From Rhizoclosmatium globosum (Eukaryota; Chytridiomycota; Chytridiomycetes; Chytridiales; Chytriomycetaceae), in NCBI GenBank assembly GCA_002104985.1, contig MCGO01000024.1, positions 62,001 through 126,000 of the forward strand: DNA of 64,000 nt. The letters run 5' to 3'. A program made the position numbers and the translations under genes. The notes beneath the pieces were generated by a model. It saw nothing but the letters and a program-made list of their open reading frames with translations, did no database searches and was not told the DNA's origin. This document shows positions 1 through 11,785 of the stretch, one piece after another. How positions within the stretch are numbered: position 1 is the stretch's first letter; each line of letters starts with the position of its first letter.

Positions 1-310
1 AACGATTGCTTTTTGATTTATGGCAATATGTTCTGACAAATAATGATCTATGGAGTTCCATGGCTTTTTTATGCGGCAACATTCTATTCCGGCTCTATTT
101 TCCATAATTCCACTGGTACAAAATTTAGCAAAGGGTTCATTTTCATTGGATACTAGATCAATAAAGATAATCGCCAAGTTTGGTGTATCGGAGTTGTTTG
201 TGTCAATGATGGTGCATGTCTGTGTATACGTGTTGGTGCAACTTATACTGCCTCAAGACTCCGAAAGAAAATATGCACAGTATTTTCTTAAACGCAATAA
301 ATTACTTTAT
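1..310. other. No gene recognised (left edge)
   Basis: No coding pattern, RNA gene or repeat is seen here. A short open frame on the plus strand has no recognisable features. The stretch is probably the 3' flank of the transposase gene that ends at 311. Confidence 0.5.
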
Positions 311-3183
311 TTATATGCTCTTAATGTTTTGGCGACTTAATACTGAGTCTTTTGACTGAAAGGCTAACTTGATTTCACTCAAATGCTTTATAAAGTACAA
401 AGAGGCAAACTCCCCATCTGCATCAAAAACACGTAATGCTTCTTTTGCTGATTGTGAGTGTTCGTTCTCCACTTGCATACGACGCCGCCTCAAACCCATC
501 AACGCTTCCTTGGATCGATAATCACAACCATTGACTTTCTCTTCAACAACGGCCCAGTACTCCTTTTCGCGCTGTTCATAGAATCCAACCATATTCTTCA
601 AGTAGTTCTGATGGTGAAAGAGATCCTCGCAATATCGAAAGTAGAGTGTGACCAATGAATCAAAATCAGATTGCCTCGGATCAACAGGTGTCAGCACAAG
701 TGCTGCTTTTACCTGAGCAAATGTGAGCGGCGGGTTATTTGGCTCCAATGCTAGAAATAAATGATCAGCAGTAAGGCTGAGAAGTAAAGATAAAATACCA
801 TTCAACTCGTCAAGCTTCTTGTACAACTCAACAAAAGTAGAATTTATAGCAGCATTAAGTCGTTTCGACATTTTGGTTCCAGGGGCACACCTAAGATGTT
901 TGTCCATAGATAGAATTGAACGAGCAAGCTGATCAATTTGCAGTCGCAAGTCTTCCTTTGTTGATGGAACATCCTTGGGTTGACGATCAACCAATCGCTG
1001 TCTCAAAGCTGTCATCGCCGCAACTACATCATTGTAGCGGATTTGTTCTATCTTACACCACTGGTTTCCAATAGCTTCCTTCACTTCTGCAAGCCTTGCA
1101 AACGTGGTTAAAAGCTTTTCCTGTGTCCATGACACCATCCTCCGGATTTTTGACCAATTGAAGAACTCCAGAAACAAGACTATATCCATCCGCCGGTTTT
1201 CAAAAGTCTCTCGCTGCGTTAAGCCGATAATTCGAGATAACCAACTGTTGACTCGCTCATGCCCTTCCCCATCCATCGTCAACCCCAACCCCATCAAAAA
1301 CCGCGGACTAAAAAGACTCTGACAGTCTTTCCCATGAGCATAAACGTGCATGGCGGGAATGAATAAGATAAACAGGATAGCGCCAAGAATAGACTGAAGG
1401 AGGCCATAGAAGTCAAGATGGGACAGCTCTTTGCAAGCACGTCGTATCCCAGCACAAAACCTCTTTTCTTGAACGCTTCTTTACCCCAGTTGATCACATC
1501 ATCCGCATACACCAAACGTTCACCGCCTTTGACATCTTGTGCAAATATTAGCAACACAGAACAATGAGTAGGTCCTCACCATAAACACGTTGAACCACAG
1601 AATGTGCCGCGCAATCGACGTGAATGATCATGTCAATGTCTTTCCCTGCTGTCTTTGCTCCGCTTGTACCTCCAGCCTTGTGTTGAGCCTCACACCCAAG
1701 TTTTGGCTTGACAGGTTGCTTGGCTGCCTTTGCATCAGCCACAACATCTCGAACTTCTGGGTCTTTGAAGTACACTTCCGTAAAGGGAAAGCTCCCATGA
1801 CTCCCTCCTCCGCCGCGCTCCATGGACTTCTTGTTAGCTGACTCAAAGCCATCCATTGTCTGCAATACAATTGTAAGAAACATTGTTGATAAACAAACGA
1901 ACTCACAAATGCAGCTGGACCACATGGATCAACGCCACCTGTACAAGCTGGACACACAGTCTGCCCTATTCCAAGCTCCTCAACCAGCTCAGGAGTGAAG
2001 GTACCATGATGAGTGTGATGCTTAATGACAGCCAGCTGCCGAACTGCGTCCATGTATGGTTGGTACAGTCCCGAAGCTTTGGGATCCTTGACGTCAGTTC
2101 CGAAAAAGGCTTCCGCGGACACCTGAAATGCAACTCCAAGAGACCGCAGAACAAGACCCAAAGACACAAGCTGATATGAGAATACATGGTCTAATTATGA
2201 TTTAGAGTCCTGAAATGATAGACAGGAGTATCTTACCCGTATGATGAACTCGAGAAGGCAGGAATCCATAGTCTCTCAAGAGTACTGCACACATTTCATG
2301 TCCGTCCGAATGATTTGGGCAGTTCACGAGCTGAACAGACTCCGATCCAGTCAACGAATGCAGCAGAGCCCTCCTTCCAGTTCCACGAGCTTCGTCGCAA
2401 CACCGAATCTTCTTTACTCGAGGCTTTCCAGATGGAGTTGTGAGGGGTGGAGGGAGGTGGTCTTGCTTATCTTGGACCCGATGACAGTGGCTGTTCCATC
2501 GATGTTGAGTTGCATGGATGCTGCAGAAATGAGAAGCGGTAGGAGATGTGACCATACAAGAGTAGCACTTGAAACTTGGGGGAGTTTGACAGGACAGTTC
2601 ACCGCAACGACGGCTTGGAATCAGATCCACAGTTTCCCAACACGCAACGGCTAGAATCAAGAGGGGGAGGACGGCATTGGAATCACTCATCCAATTAGCA
2701 CGCTCTTCCTTCCAAGAAGTACGAGTTGATGGCTGCGAGGACGGGAATCGCAAGTAGTCAGCGATTTCAGTTTTACGAGCTTCTGTCCAGACATCATTGG
2801 CGTCAAGATCGTTGGTTGACGAGCCTTCTGAATCATATTCGTATTCGCCAGATTCCGAATCGTCGCTACTGGGAAGTGATGTGTCAAATTAAGTATGGAA
2901 TGAGGACAGAGACATACTCAGAGTCAATCACAGGGTTAGTGATATTATCCCAGAGGTCCGGGGACGGTGATGCTGCAGATGTTACTGGGAGAGGGATATT
3001 GGCTGCTGCAGTTGAAAGCGAAGCCACTTGTTGCCGCTCAACAAAGGCCCAAGCTTCAGCCCTTTCCTCTGATTCAGCGTCTGACAAGTCGGAAGAGTCG
3101 CTACTGAGATCTCGATGCTTCCTTTTGCTGATTGTGTTGCTGGACGAGTAGAAGTTCTGTTGTGAGTGACGGCCGTGGTTCAT
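311..3183 (-). CDS. KDZ/CxC-type transposase, frame-disrupted
   Basis: The protein resembles fungal Kyakuja-Dileera-Zisupton (KDZ) transposases, often annotated 'CxC2-like'. These are DDE-type DNA transposases of the nucleus. Seen in order on the minus strand: an acidic Ser/Asp-rich N-terminus (start 3183), a Cys/His-rich segment, the family block VCPAC followed by MDGF at about 1860-1960, a block around GCEAQHKAGG, KGGERLVYADD, then YDV and the hallmark VYAHGKDCQSLFSPRFL near 1300-1350, and a helical C-terminus ending at 311. Introns at 2869-2918, about 1862-1904 and about 1533-1577 have good splice signals. The frame changes between about 1350 and 1400 without a convincing intron, and the junction near 2185-2235 also does not join in phase, so the copy is broken or mis-assembled. 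Terminal repeats were not found. The family call is firm; the activity of the copy is doubtful. Confidence 0.72.
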
Positions 3184-3344
3184 TGTGTTGGAGTTGTCAG
3201 GAGCTCTTCGTTTTTCTGCGTGCGCTTTTCGTTTCCCTGCCGATGAGGGATGGGCGATAGGAAAAATTGTTTCTGATGTTCTATTATATCAGTGAAAAAG
3301 ACTAGGTGATTCACTCTATCCAATACTTCCATCGCACAATTCAA

Positions 3345-4148
3345 CTATCGAGTTGCTTCGTCATATGTTGGAGGTCCACTTTCAAGATCATAATACAAAG
3401 CCACAGGTCCCGCTACGGATCCAAAGAGAGTGAATTCAATATGATATTCAGGTAATTTCTCTACTTCGATTTCCTTAGATATATATGCGATCGTTATTTG
3501 CCTTAAAAACGGAACTGGTGCGAGGTTGAAGAATGGCTCTGTACCATACGGCTGCAACGTCCAAACAAGCCTTATTGATTCATCCTCCTCATTAAACGAA
3601 TTAAGTTGCGAAATGATTGCATTTTCAAACTGTGAAGATGGTTGAGTGAGTAAAGCTGCTATTAGGTGCGATCAACTTACATCCTGCTTGATGAAAGTAA
3701 GATCTGCCACACATTTTAAAGCTCCCAATATCAAGATTGTGCGAGCAACGAATAAGATTTCACTGCCAAACATCATATACATCCCCAGTGTGATGAAACC
3801 CAAGCTGATGAGCGTCAAATACCGAAAGACAGGGCCATAGTTTCGACGATTCACATGCGGCTTCAGTATATCGTTGAGTTGTTGCATACGACATGTGAAT
3901 TGTTCGAATCCAATCTGATGAAAGTGGTGATCAGACTTTCAATTCATGTTATATCTCACACGTACCAGTGAGCCCAAGTCCTCAGGGATTGCAGTAGGAA
4001 TGCAAATTCTTTCTGAATGCTGAAGATTAAGTGGTATAGAAGCAATCACAGGTGAAACCCTTGGCACTTGATTTATAACCGCCGAGTTGGAAGTTTGCGT
4101 CTCGTCCCTGTGAATGGTTTTATTGGGTAGAGTGACGGCAAAGGTCAT
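3345..4148 (-). CDS. Two-TM PY-motif family protein, copy A
   Basis: The family is not recognised. The gene has three exons like its neighbours. Exon 1 (start ATG at 4148) ends in the family N-domain with IPLNLQHSER and PEDLGSLV, followed by a GTACGT-type donor. Exon 2 (about 3672-3905) holds a short amphipathic helix (MQQLNDILKP), NRRNYGP, and two hydrophobic segments predicted to span a membrane as a hairpin. Exon 3 holds a predicted beta-rich soluble domain (QPYGTEPFFNLAPVPFLRQI) that leads to LPEY and then to the C-terminal PPTYDEA. PPxY and LPxY are known ligands of WW domains, for example in Nedd4/Rsp5 ubiquitin ligases. A role as a membrane adaptor is inference. The gene lies head-to-tail with copies B-F on the same strand. 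Confidence 0.6.
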
Positions 4149-4388
4149 GATGGCTTGAACAGAGTTTGCAGTTAAGTACGTTGCTTTGAAGAGAGGTGTT
4201 TGGGCAGGTGTTTGGGTGGATGAAATTTTCTTCAAATTTGTGAGCCACCTTGCTGCACAAATCTTCTATTTAATATTAGATGAGCTTCTCTTCGGAAGAT
4301 CGAGAAAGAGTGTATTATCGAACGGAATGTCCAACTCCTGAAGCTTAAGTTATATGTATTTAACTGGTTTCCTCCACAAATCCTCCTT

Positions 4389-5202
4389 CTATTGATCTAT
4401 TTCATTATAAAACGGGAGGCCGCTCTCCACATCATGAGAAGTAACGCCGACTGATTCCCCCAAAACAGTTAATTCTACTTCATACTTCGGCAAAACTTCG
4501 TCGCATTCTGTCTCTTTTGATGCATACTCGACTCTTATCTGCCCTAAAAACGGAACTGGTACGAGGTTGAAGAATGGCTCTGTACCAAACGGCTGCAGCT
4601 TCCAGGCCAGCTTAATCGACTGATCTTCCTGATTGAATGTATTCAACTGTGAAATGATGTCTTTTTCAAACTGATAGAACGAAGTTAGCGAATTCGGCGA
4701 TGATTCGGAGAATAACTCACATCTTGCTGGAAGAAAGTGAGATTTGCCACACATTTCAAAGCTCCCAATATTAGGATTATGCGAGCAATGAAGAACATTT
4801 CACTGCCAAACTTTACGTACATGGCTAGTGTGATAGAACCCAATAAAATGAGTGTCATCAACCGAAACACAGGCCCGTAGTTTCGTCGATTAGCGTAAGG
4901 TTTCAGAATAGTGTTGAGATCTTGGATGCGAGAAGTGAGCAGTTCGGAACCCACCTAATGAAACTTTGTCATTAGACTGACTTTAGGGTGATATCGCACA
5001 CGTACCAGCGAGTCCAATTCTTTCGGCATTCTGTATGTATGAAAATCCCATCGGAATGGTGAAGATTCATCGGTAGCGAAGCACTGATGGTTGACTCTCC
5101 TACCCCCGTTTCCTTCCCTGGTGTTGAGTAGCTTGAATTGGAACACACTGGCTGGACGTATGGCTGGATATTGCTACCAGAATCGTTTGTCAGAGGGCTC
5201 AA
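4389..5202 (-). CDS. Two-TM PY-motif family protein, copy B
   Basis: Paralogue of copy A with the same three-exon layout. The N-domain (LPMNLHHSDGIF, then MPKELDSLV) is in exon 1. The membrane hairpin with NRRNYGPVFR is in exon 2 (about 4720-4954). The beta domain with QPFGTEPFFNLVPVPFLGQI, LPKY and C-terminal GLPFYNE is in exon 3. Exon 1 changes frame near 5029-5035, just before MPKELDSLV, by what looks like one missing base. No ATG is clear in frame and the 5' end is approximate. Copies A and B are the most similar pair by eye. Confidence 0.55.
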
Positions 5203-5523
5203 AGGGGACTTGGGAGCAACAGCAAGCTGATGTTGAGCTGATGTGGCTCATCTTTCCGGAAATGAAATTTGTTCCCCTTCCAGTTTGGGTGGCTTCGATC
5301 TACTGTATTTCTCAAGAATGAAGACACTAAAGAAAAGAAAACTTTCCTCCAATCCATTAACTCTTCCATCATTGAATACAGTAATGGAACACGTGGTTTT
5401 CAACGACCCACGCAGCTCCAGGAAACTGAAACAATCAACATCACTCTTCCTTTTTCCTTCTTTTCATCTGAAATTTCTATTGTTAATAAAAGTATTAGTT
5501 CTAATACAATAGTTCAGACAAAC

Positions 5524-6181
5524 TTACTTGTCACGCTCCCAAATGTTGCTGCACTTTTGTTGTACAACTGGTTCTCCCTTCTTATATGCCTCCCTCACCC
5601 TCTCACTCAATGGTAACTCCTCCATCCAACCCACTCTAAAAACTTTGTTTTGTTTGAGAATGTCCTCGGATTTTGTTGTCACAAATGATTGAGTGACAGG
5701 GTCTTTGGCAATGACATCGCCGACTCCTTCCCGCAGAAAGTAGTGTGCTGGATTGGTTCTGTAGACTTGGTGTATACCTATATCAATATGGATGAAGGGG
5801 TGAATTTTTTGTGAAGGGGATTTTGTGAAGGGGACGTTGTGACACAGGTTTTGAAGGGGAAGTGTGGGAAGTCCCTTGTAACAAGACAAGAGACGTTTGC
5901 CCTCCATCAATCACGCTCGATCTACGCTTGGTCTATGCTGTTGCTGTGTTGTTGGGCAGCCTCATCGTTTCAAGTTGGAGAGGCATCCCGTTTCAATCTC
6001 AGTGCCCAACTCCCGTGTGCAATTGATAGAGTCTCTTTACAAGGAAGAGAGGCGCTGCACTCGCGAAGGAATAGGGACGGGGGTACACATACCACGCTTT
6101 GACGACAGTTTTTTGTGGGAAACTTTTTGGAGTAATTTGGAAGTGATATTTTGAACAGCCAATTAGGGTGCGAAAGACCAA
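5524..6181 (-). CDS. Unrecognised small protein, possibly mitochondrial
   Basis: A 128-residue open stretch (5910-5524) contains YFLREGVGDVIAKDP, RVGWMEELPL and ends KCSNIWERDK. It looks like a real compact protein rather than a chance frame. A GTAAGT donor overlaps its stop codon, and splicing to the acceptor near 5471 would still give Lys-stop. A possible upstream exon (6181-6091) would supply a basic, hydroxylated N-terminus of the mitochondrial-presequence type (MVFRTLIGCSKYHF), ending at a GTATGT donor, but the acceptor is not certain. The function is not recognised. It interrupts the run of PY-motif genes. Confidence 0.4.
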
Positions 6182-6654
6182 AAAGTGGAAAAGGCGTCCT
6201 TCATGAGAAAATTAATTAATTAATAAAAGCGACAAGGATATTCTCTGTTCATCTGAATAATGCCGTTTGACATTTAAATGGAAAAGAGAAGGAAAGGGGG
6301 AGAATGAAGGAGACATTTGTCTGTAAATATCTTTGACAGTGAGACCATTCGTTTGCTGCCTGTAAATGAAATAGTTACAGCATATTGTTTGATAAAGAGA
6401 GACAGCGATCTTTGGATCAGTACCAGCCACAAAAGACAAAACAGGAGTAAAGAAAATGTTTTTATTTGTTTTATTGGTTTATTTGTTTTTGGTATGTTTT
6501 GTGTGGTTTGGTTGATGAAGGAAGATGAGAGAAAGGGAAGTGAGCCATCAGTGAGTTGTGGTCAAGTTTGGCAAAGAAAAAGTGAAGATGAATGTTCTTC
6601 GTCTCTGAAAATAATAGTATATATGCGATGTTTATTCAATAATTGATTTTCTGT
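6182..6654. other. Gene-free spacer
   Basis: AT-rich spacer with a short TTAA-type tandem (aattaattaattaat near 6211). No gene or RNA was recognised. It lies between the 5' end of the unknown gene and the 3' end of copy C. Confidence 0.5.
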
Positions 6655-7509
6655 CTATCCACTAGCTTCATCATATGCTGGAAGACCATTTTCGACATCA
6701 GCTGATAAAACCTCCGAAGCCCCAAAAAGAGTAAATTCGACCTGATACTCCGGTAGAAACTCATCCCCCTCCCCTCCTTTTGAAACGAATTTTACACTGA
6801 TCTGTCGCAAAAACGGAACAGGTACCAAGTTGAAGAAAGGTTCGGTCCCGTGTGGTTGCAACCTCCAAACCAGCTTGATTGAATCGTCTTCCTGATTAAA
6901 TGAATTCAATTGCGCTATAATAACGTTTTCAAACTGTCGAATAAAACCAGTCATTAATATTTTCAGACTTCGTTGCTGAAGTTCAACAAGACACTCACAT
7001 CTTGCTTTGTGAAGGTGAGGTCTGCCACGCCGCCCATAATGCACATAGAAATGCAAATACATGCAATCAAGTACAGAGTACTATCGAAAACGATGTATGT
7101 GGACATTGTGAATGAACTGAGTATGATGAGAGCGATGTAGCGAATGATTGGGCCGTAATTCCTTCGCTTCGAGTACGGTTTCAACGAATCGTTTAGCTGC
7201 TGAATACGAGCCGTGAATAGTTGGCTGCCAATCTTGTATAAAGGATTCAGGCTAAGGGGAACCAAGACTTCATGAACTCACCAGTGACTCCATCTCTTGT
7301 GGCATCGAAGTGCTGAAGAAAAGGCCGTCAGAGTGCTGAAGATTAAGAGGGACATTTGCGACGATCGTTGGCTCCAGTGATTCATGTTCGATTGCCGTTG
7401 CTTGTGATTGCTGACTTGATTGAACAGAGTCCCTTGGGTGGGTGCCAAGTAGCGGAACCAGTGATTCATTCGATGATGTATTGCCAAGGGTATTGGGTGA
7501 TGCGGACAT
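6655..7509 (-). CDS. Two-TM PY-motif family protein, copy C (intact)
   Basis: The cleanest member of the family: three exons join in frame without repair. Exon 1 (ATG at 7509) is Ser/Thr/Gln-rich, then carries VPLNLQHSDGLFF and MPQEMESLV. Exon 2 (about 7231-7018) has IQQLNDSLKP, KRRNYGP and two membrane segments. Exon 3 has LNSFNQEDDSIKLVWRLQ, EPFFNLVPVPFLRQI, FLPEY and the end GLPAYDEASG. The protein is about 240 residues, with the N-domain and the beta domain predicted on the same side of the membrane. It serves as the reference for interpreting the other copies. The function is unknown. Confidence 0.65.
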
Positions 7510-7674
7510 GATATGATTTGTTTTTTTGGGGTGGCTGTGAAGGGTGAATCCAATTCCCCACCAAATCTGGAACTATGAAATAATGGAAGAAAGAAAGAAG
7601 AACTTGACAAAATCCAGTGAAACAGAGAATTGTGATTAAATCAGATATTGGGGTGCATGCAGAATTCTATTCTC

Positions 7675-8516
7675 TCAATGTAAGTTTGTTGAAGTAATTA
7701 AAACAGTGGATTTGTAGCTTGGCAGACGTGCCATACAAACAGGCCCATATCCATCGTTGAGGAGCCATTCAGAGTAGGCGGGCAAAAACTCCTCCCCATT
7801 TTCTTTCCCTTGCTTACTTATATGTATGATATTTATCGTTCGTTTGAAAGGGACGGGTTTCCATGAAAGGAATGGCGCCTTTGCAGTGTTCACAAGTTTC
7901 CACTTCAGTCTCACGTTTTCGTCTTCATGATTAAATCGAGCGAGTTTCTCCTTGATGAATACTTCAAACTAAGATAGAGCCGTTGTTAAAAAGTCGTATC
8001 TTGGCAGTTGGTTCTCCCTTACCTTCTGCTTACGATACGTCAGGATTGCTGCGAGTCCCAACATCATGAGCGCACCCCAAATAATAAAAACAATCGATTC
8101 AGGACTGTGAAAGAATGTGAAGCTGATGCCAGAGAGGACAAACACGACAATCGCAACGATAAGCCGAATCCGAGGTCCACTGTTATGAGCGACCTTATAA
8201 TTTCGCATTCCTGCATTCAAAGTTGCCATTCTATCTGCAAACAACTGACTGGATATCTTGGAGGTAATAGCTCATTCAGAATGCAGTTTTGATTTGAAGT
8301 GTGACTAACCAATAAGTCCAGTTGCCCTGGCATAAGCTCGTCGAAGCAAGTACCCTGAGCCGCTTCTTCCAATCTGACTTTGAGTTTAACAACGATTGTA
8401 CTCGTTATATAGCTCTCGCCAATGCCTTCAGCCTCCATGGAAGTGCTTGGGGTTGGTTCTTGAAGTTCAGCCACACCGCTTAGCAATTGTGAATTTGTTG
8501 ATACAGGCAGAGCCAA
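7675..8516 (-). CDS. Two-TM PY-motif family protein, copy D
   Basis: A more diverged family member. Exon 1 ends in VVKLKVRLEEAAQG, then FDELMPGQLDLL. Exon 2 (about 8272-8025) has MATLNAGMRN and two hydrophobic segments (LIVAIVVFVLSGISFTFF; IIWGALMMLGLAAIL). Exon 3 has FNHEDENVRLKWKL, FLPAYSEWL and the C-terminal LPSYKST. The introns have GT..AG ends. No ATG is in frame at the 5' end of exon 1. An ATG near 8580 would need one extra base to join, so the true start probably lies upstream of 8516. Confidence 0.5.
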
Positions 8517-8704
8517 GTTATCCCCTGTCTCGTCGTTTATGATGGGACAGATACAGAGTTGTTATGGTGGTAGGCTGTCATATGAGGTCGTGGATGGGTG
8601 CCCACTTTTGCCTCCAATGATTAAATTTTCCAAGACCGTCTTGAAGCAGAAAAAAACACGAAGAAAGCCAATGTCGATATGCTATCATTGATTTTATTTT
8701 ATTG

Positions 8705-9520
8705 AATGATTGTTTTATACGTAGGAGCCCTTGTCAAAGCCGGTTTATATGGTGGCAAAACTCTTCGTCTTCACTCTCTCCTGAAACCCGCTTCACAAGA
8801 ATTTGCAGAGCTACAGGAGACGGCATCACACCAAAAAACTTGAATGATGTGAAACTTCCAGCTTCCATTCTAGGCGTATTCCTTCATCTTTCTGGTTCCA
8901 GCTTCCAAATGATGATAGATAACCTTCTCTGCCTATATACAAACCATTTCAGTACGATTCGCTTGAAAAATGAGAAGACATAAAGGGGTGCTGTACCTTC
9001 GTTTGCATAAAGGAAACGATGCAACCAACTGGAACAATCCAAAACATCCCAAACATTCCAAACCAGAGATAGTCTCGAGAGATTTTTGATAAACCGAAAA
9101 CAGAAACAAAGGAAAGTAGCATATAAGTCAATATTGTGCAAAGTCGTACTATGGCACCATAGTTCTTTCCAAGACGTATTGAGTCAAGCTTTGGTTCAAT
9201 GCCTTCAAACGAGTTTGATATTCTTGAACTGCGAGCTGGTTTATGAGTGAGTTATTGGGGTCAATTTAATAGTTGCTGAACTTACAAGACCTTCAAACGT
9301 TGAGGGCATTTTATGTCTCGGTTTCACTGGCAATGTCCATGTCCAAAACAGCAAGAAGACTGCTGCGGTTTCTTACAGATCTGGAGTTGGTATATTCTGG
9401 GACTGGTGCGTCAACTCTTTCTGAAATGAGCATATCGAGAGAGCTTGTTTCATTTGCTGTGGCAGGAATGTAATCAAACTTTAAGGGAACGGATGAGTCT
9501 GTTACGTTGATAGCGTGCAT
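8705..9520 (-). pseudogene. Degenerate copy E of the two-TM PY-motif family
   Basis: The remains of all family parts can be found in order: an exon-1 domain with MPSTFEGL, then a GTAAGT donor near 9287; an exon-2 segment LKALNQSL...GKNYGAIVRL with two hydrophobic stretches (about 9240-9000); and exon 3 with IIIWKLEPE, ILPPYKPAL and APTYKT at the end. The reading frame is lost before MPSTFEGL, near 9160 and at least once in exon 3. Both tyrosine motifs still read LPPY and APTY. It is either a true pseudogene or a gene hit by several assembly errors. Confidence 0.5.
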
Positions 9521-9764
9521 TCTTTCTGATTTCGGCTGAGATGGTTTTCTCTCAGTGGCTTTGGGTGCATTTTGTGTTCAGAGAAATCTGACTTGAACCC
9601 TCACTGAAAACTTCAAATTCAAATTTGAACTTTCTTTGGCTTTACGAACTCTTGAATGTTTCAGTCTTTCTTAGCTAATAATATGAAGCTTAGTACGAAC
9701 CGGATGATTCTTCAGTTTTTTCAAAAGGTCTCGGCTTCTTTTCGTGTGATTTTCTCTTTCCAGA

Positions 9765-10640
9765 ATGACGTCGCTCTTCAACCGCAAGGCTACTGCAGAA
9801 GGAGAATACCAAAAGCCAGGACCTAGTGACCTCCGCGGTCCATGTCCAGCTATCAACGTTCTTGCGAATCATGGATACTTGTGAGCCTTAACTATTGTCC
9901 TCAGATATCGGAACAGTTCTCAACGATTGGATGTCTCCCAACAGGCCTCGCGATGGAAAGAATATCACCAAAGATATATTAATGAGCGCTTTGAAAGAAC
10001 GTTATCATCTTTCTGAACGTATTGCGTCGTGTAAGTCCCAGCTTATATATTTGGAACAATCGAGAATATTCACACACGTACCAAAAGTCTCGCAACTACA
10101 GTTCTCGACCCAGATAACCCACTCGGTGTTCGTCCCAAGGGCCAAGAAAAGAACGGAGAAGCCTACATCAACTTGGATCGTACGTACATCATTGATTTGC
10201 ACCACCCATCAACTGTCAATCTTCCCCATTCACATTAAAACAACCACAACTAACATTTTCGCAGAACTTTCCATCCACAACAAGATGGAACACGATGTCT
10301 CCCTCTTCCACTTGGACACATTCGAAGGCGACCACACAAAGCCCCAAAAACAAATGGTCGAAGCCCTCGTAAAGGAGTCCAAAGATGGTGTATGGGTCAC
10401 GTGGATGGATATTGCACGGTACAAAGCGAAACGGTACGCAGAGGTCAAGAAAAAGAATCCTCAGAATATGTTGTACACTGTGCGTCAAATGTTCACTTCG
10501 TGGGCTGAGGCTGCCGTGTTGACGCTTGTGTTGGGTGGGTCTGTGGAGTACCCGAGGATTCCTGTACGTATTTGAGGGAGTTTGTTGTGGAAGAGAAGTT
10601 TCCTCAAGGATGGTTGCCACCTGCGAAGGAGGTGTCGAAA
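9765..10640 (+). CDS. Heme-thiolate peroxidase (chloroperoxidase/short peroxygenase type), copy 1
   Basis: A peroxidase family 2 protein, i.e. chloroperoxidase/unspecific peroxygenase. These enzymes use H2O2 for halogenation or oxygen insertion. The exons read LRGPCPAINVLANHGYL (the PCP motif with the proximal heme cysteine), PRDGKNIT, DPDNPLG and KMEHDVSLFHLD. The latter carries the EHD motif of the CPO-like branch (the peroxygenase branch has EGD). A Glu in FTSWAEAAVL may be the acid-base residue. Introns follow GYL, the region near 10030 and DQ (about 10180-10264). No secretion signal is visible. After RIPV the frame breaks at about 10564-10573. One extra base would continue into REFVVEEKFPQGW, matching the paralogue. 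Confidence 0.7.
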
Positions 10641-10752
10641 AACGATAATATTTGGCTGATGGTCAAGATGTTTGTTTATTCTTTGTGGTTTTAGCTGTTT
10701 ACGAGTGTGCAAGTTGAGAAAATACGATTTTATAAGATTTACAAAATCTGCA

Positions 10753-11602
10753 ATGAGTGTCGCACCTGAATCCGAGCCTGAAGTATATGGCAAGTATATA
10801 GCTCCTGGACCTGATCATGTACGAAGTCCGTGTCCCGCCGTAAATGTACTTGCGAATCACGGATATCTGTTGAGTTCTTCAAAGTTTCCAAGCTTAACTA
10901 ACAGTTCTCCATAGACCTCGCGATGGAAAGAATATCACCAAGCCAATGATTATTGATGCGTTAAAGAAGCTGTATAATCTGTCTGAAAAGACGGGTGCGT
11001 TGTGAGTGTCATTCGTTACATATCGTTGCTCGATCAACGTTTTTAACCCTCATAACGACTTACCAGTCTCGCAGATACAGTCATGGATCCAGAAAATCCA
11101 TTGGGCGTACGACCTCCCGGCCAAGAAAAAGACGGCATCCCATACATCCACTTGAATCGTAAGTGAAACGATCTATCCACACCTCCCTTAACTAAATCTT
11201 GACCCACACATAAAAACAGAACTCTCCACTCACAACAAAATGGAACACGACGTATCCCTCTTCCACGTGGACGCCGCCCTCGGAGACCACACAATTCCAC
11301 AACCCGAAATGATATCCACACTCATCTCGACATCCAAAGACGGCCGCACAATCACATGGAAAGAACTCGCACGCTACAAATCATGGCGATACTACGAAAA
11401 CCGTAAAAAGAACCCAGTACAGGTATACACGCGCTTGCAAATGTTCACGAGTTGGGCAGAAGCCGCTATTTTGACGCTTGTGCTTGCTGGCGGTGGGAAG
11501 AAGGATTTGCGGATTCCTGTTGATTGGGTGAAAGAGTTTGTTGGGGAGGAGAGGATCCCGGATGGATGGAAACGGAGTGAGGTTGAAATTACGGGGAAAT
11601 GA
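10753..11602 (+). CDS. Heme-thiolate peroxidase (chloroperoxidase/short peroxygenase type), copy 2
   Basis: Tandem paralogue of the preceding gene, with an intact C-terminus. Start ATG at 10753. PCP appears in RSPCPAVNVLANHGYL, then PRDGKNITKPM, DPENPLGVRPPGQEKDG, and KMEHDVSLFHVD with the EHD motif. FTSWAEAAIL holds the candidate catalytic Glu, and the protein ends GWKRSEVEITGK. At least three introns, with junctions in positions matching copy 1, show a recent local duplication. The product would be about 230 residues, typical of short family members. No signal peptide is obvious, which is unusual for the secreted enzymes best known in this family. The substrate cannot be told. Confidence 0.75.
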
Positions 11603-11785
11603 ATAAGAGATTGATGGTAAAGATGCTGTGGGATGCTATTTGGCATCGCGCGAAACCCAAAGTGAAACAATGAGGATTAATATGTGATATGGAGGGAATC
11701 AGGGAGAGTAAATCAATGCAATGAACTGTTTTAATTTGACAAACGTTTGTCCAATACGCTAAATGAAACACATGAATTCTTGGAT

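Noticed and set aside
5269..5616. Plus-strand frames downstream of the small unknown gene
   Set aside because: They run through the 3' flank and terminal exon of the minus-strand gene and have no domain character.
10564..10593. A 30-base intron as explanation for the broken end of peroxidase copy 1
   Set aside because: GTACGT...GAAG has splice-like ends but is shorter than any other intron in the window, and it would delete residues conserved in copy 2; a single missing base explains the data better.
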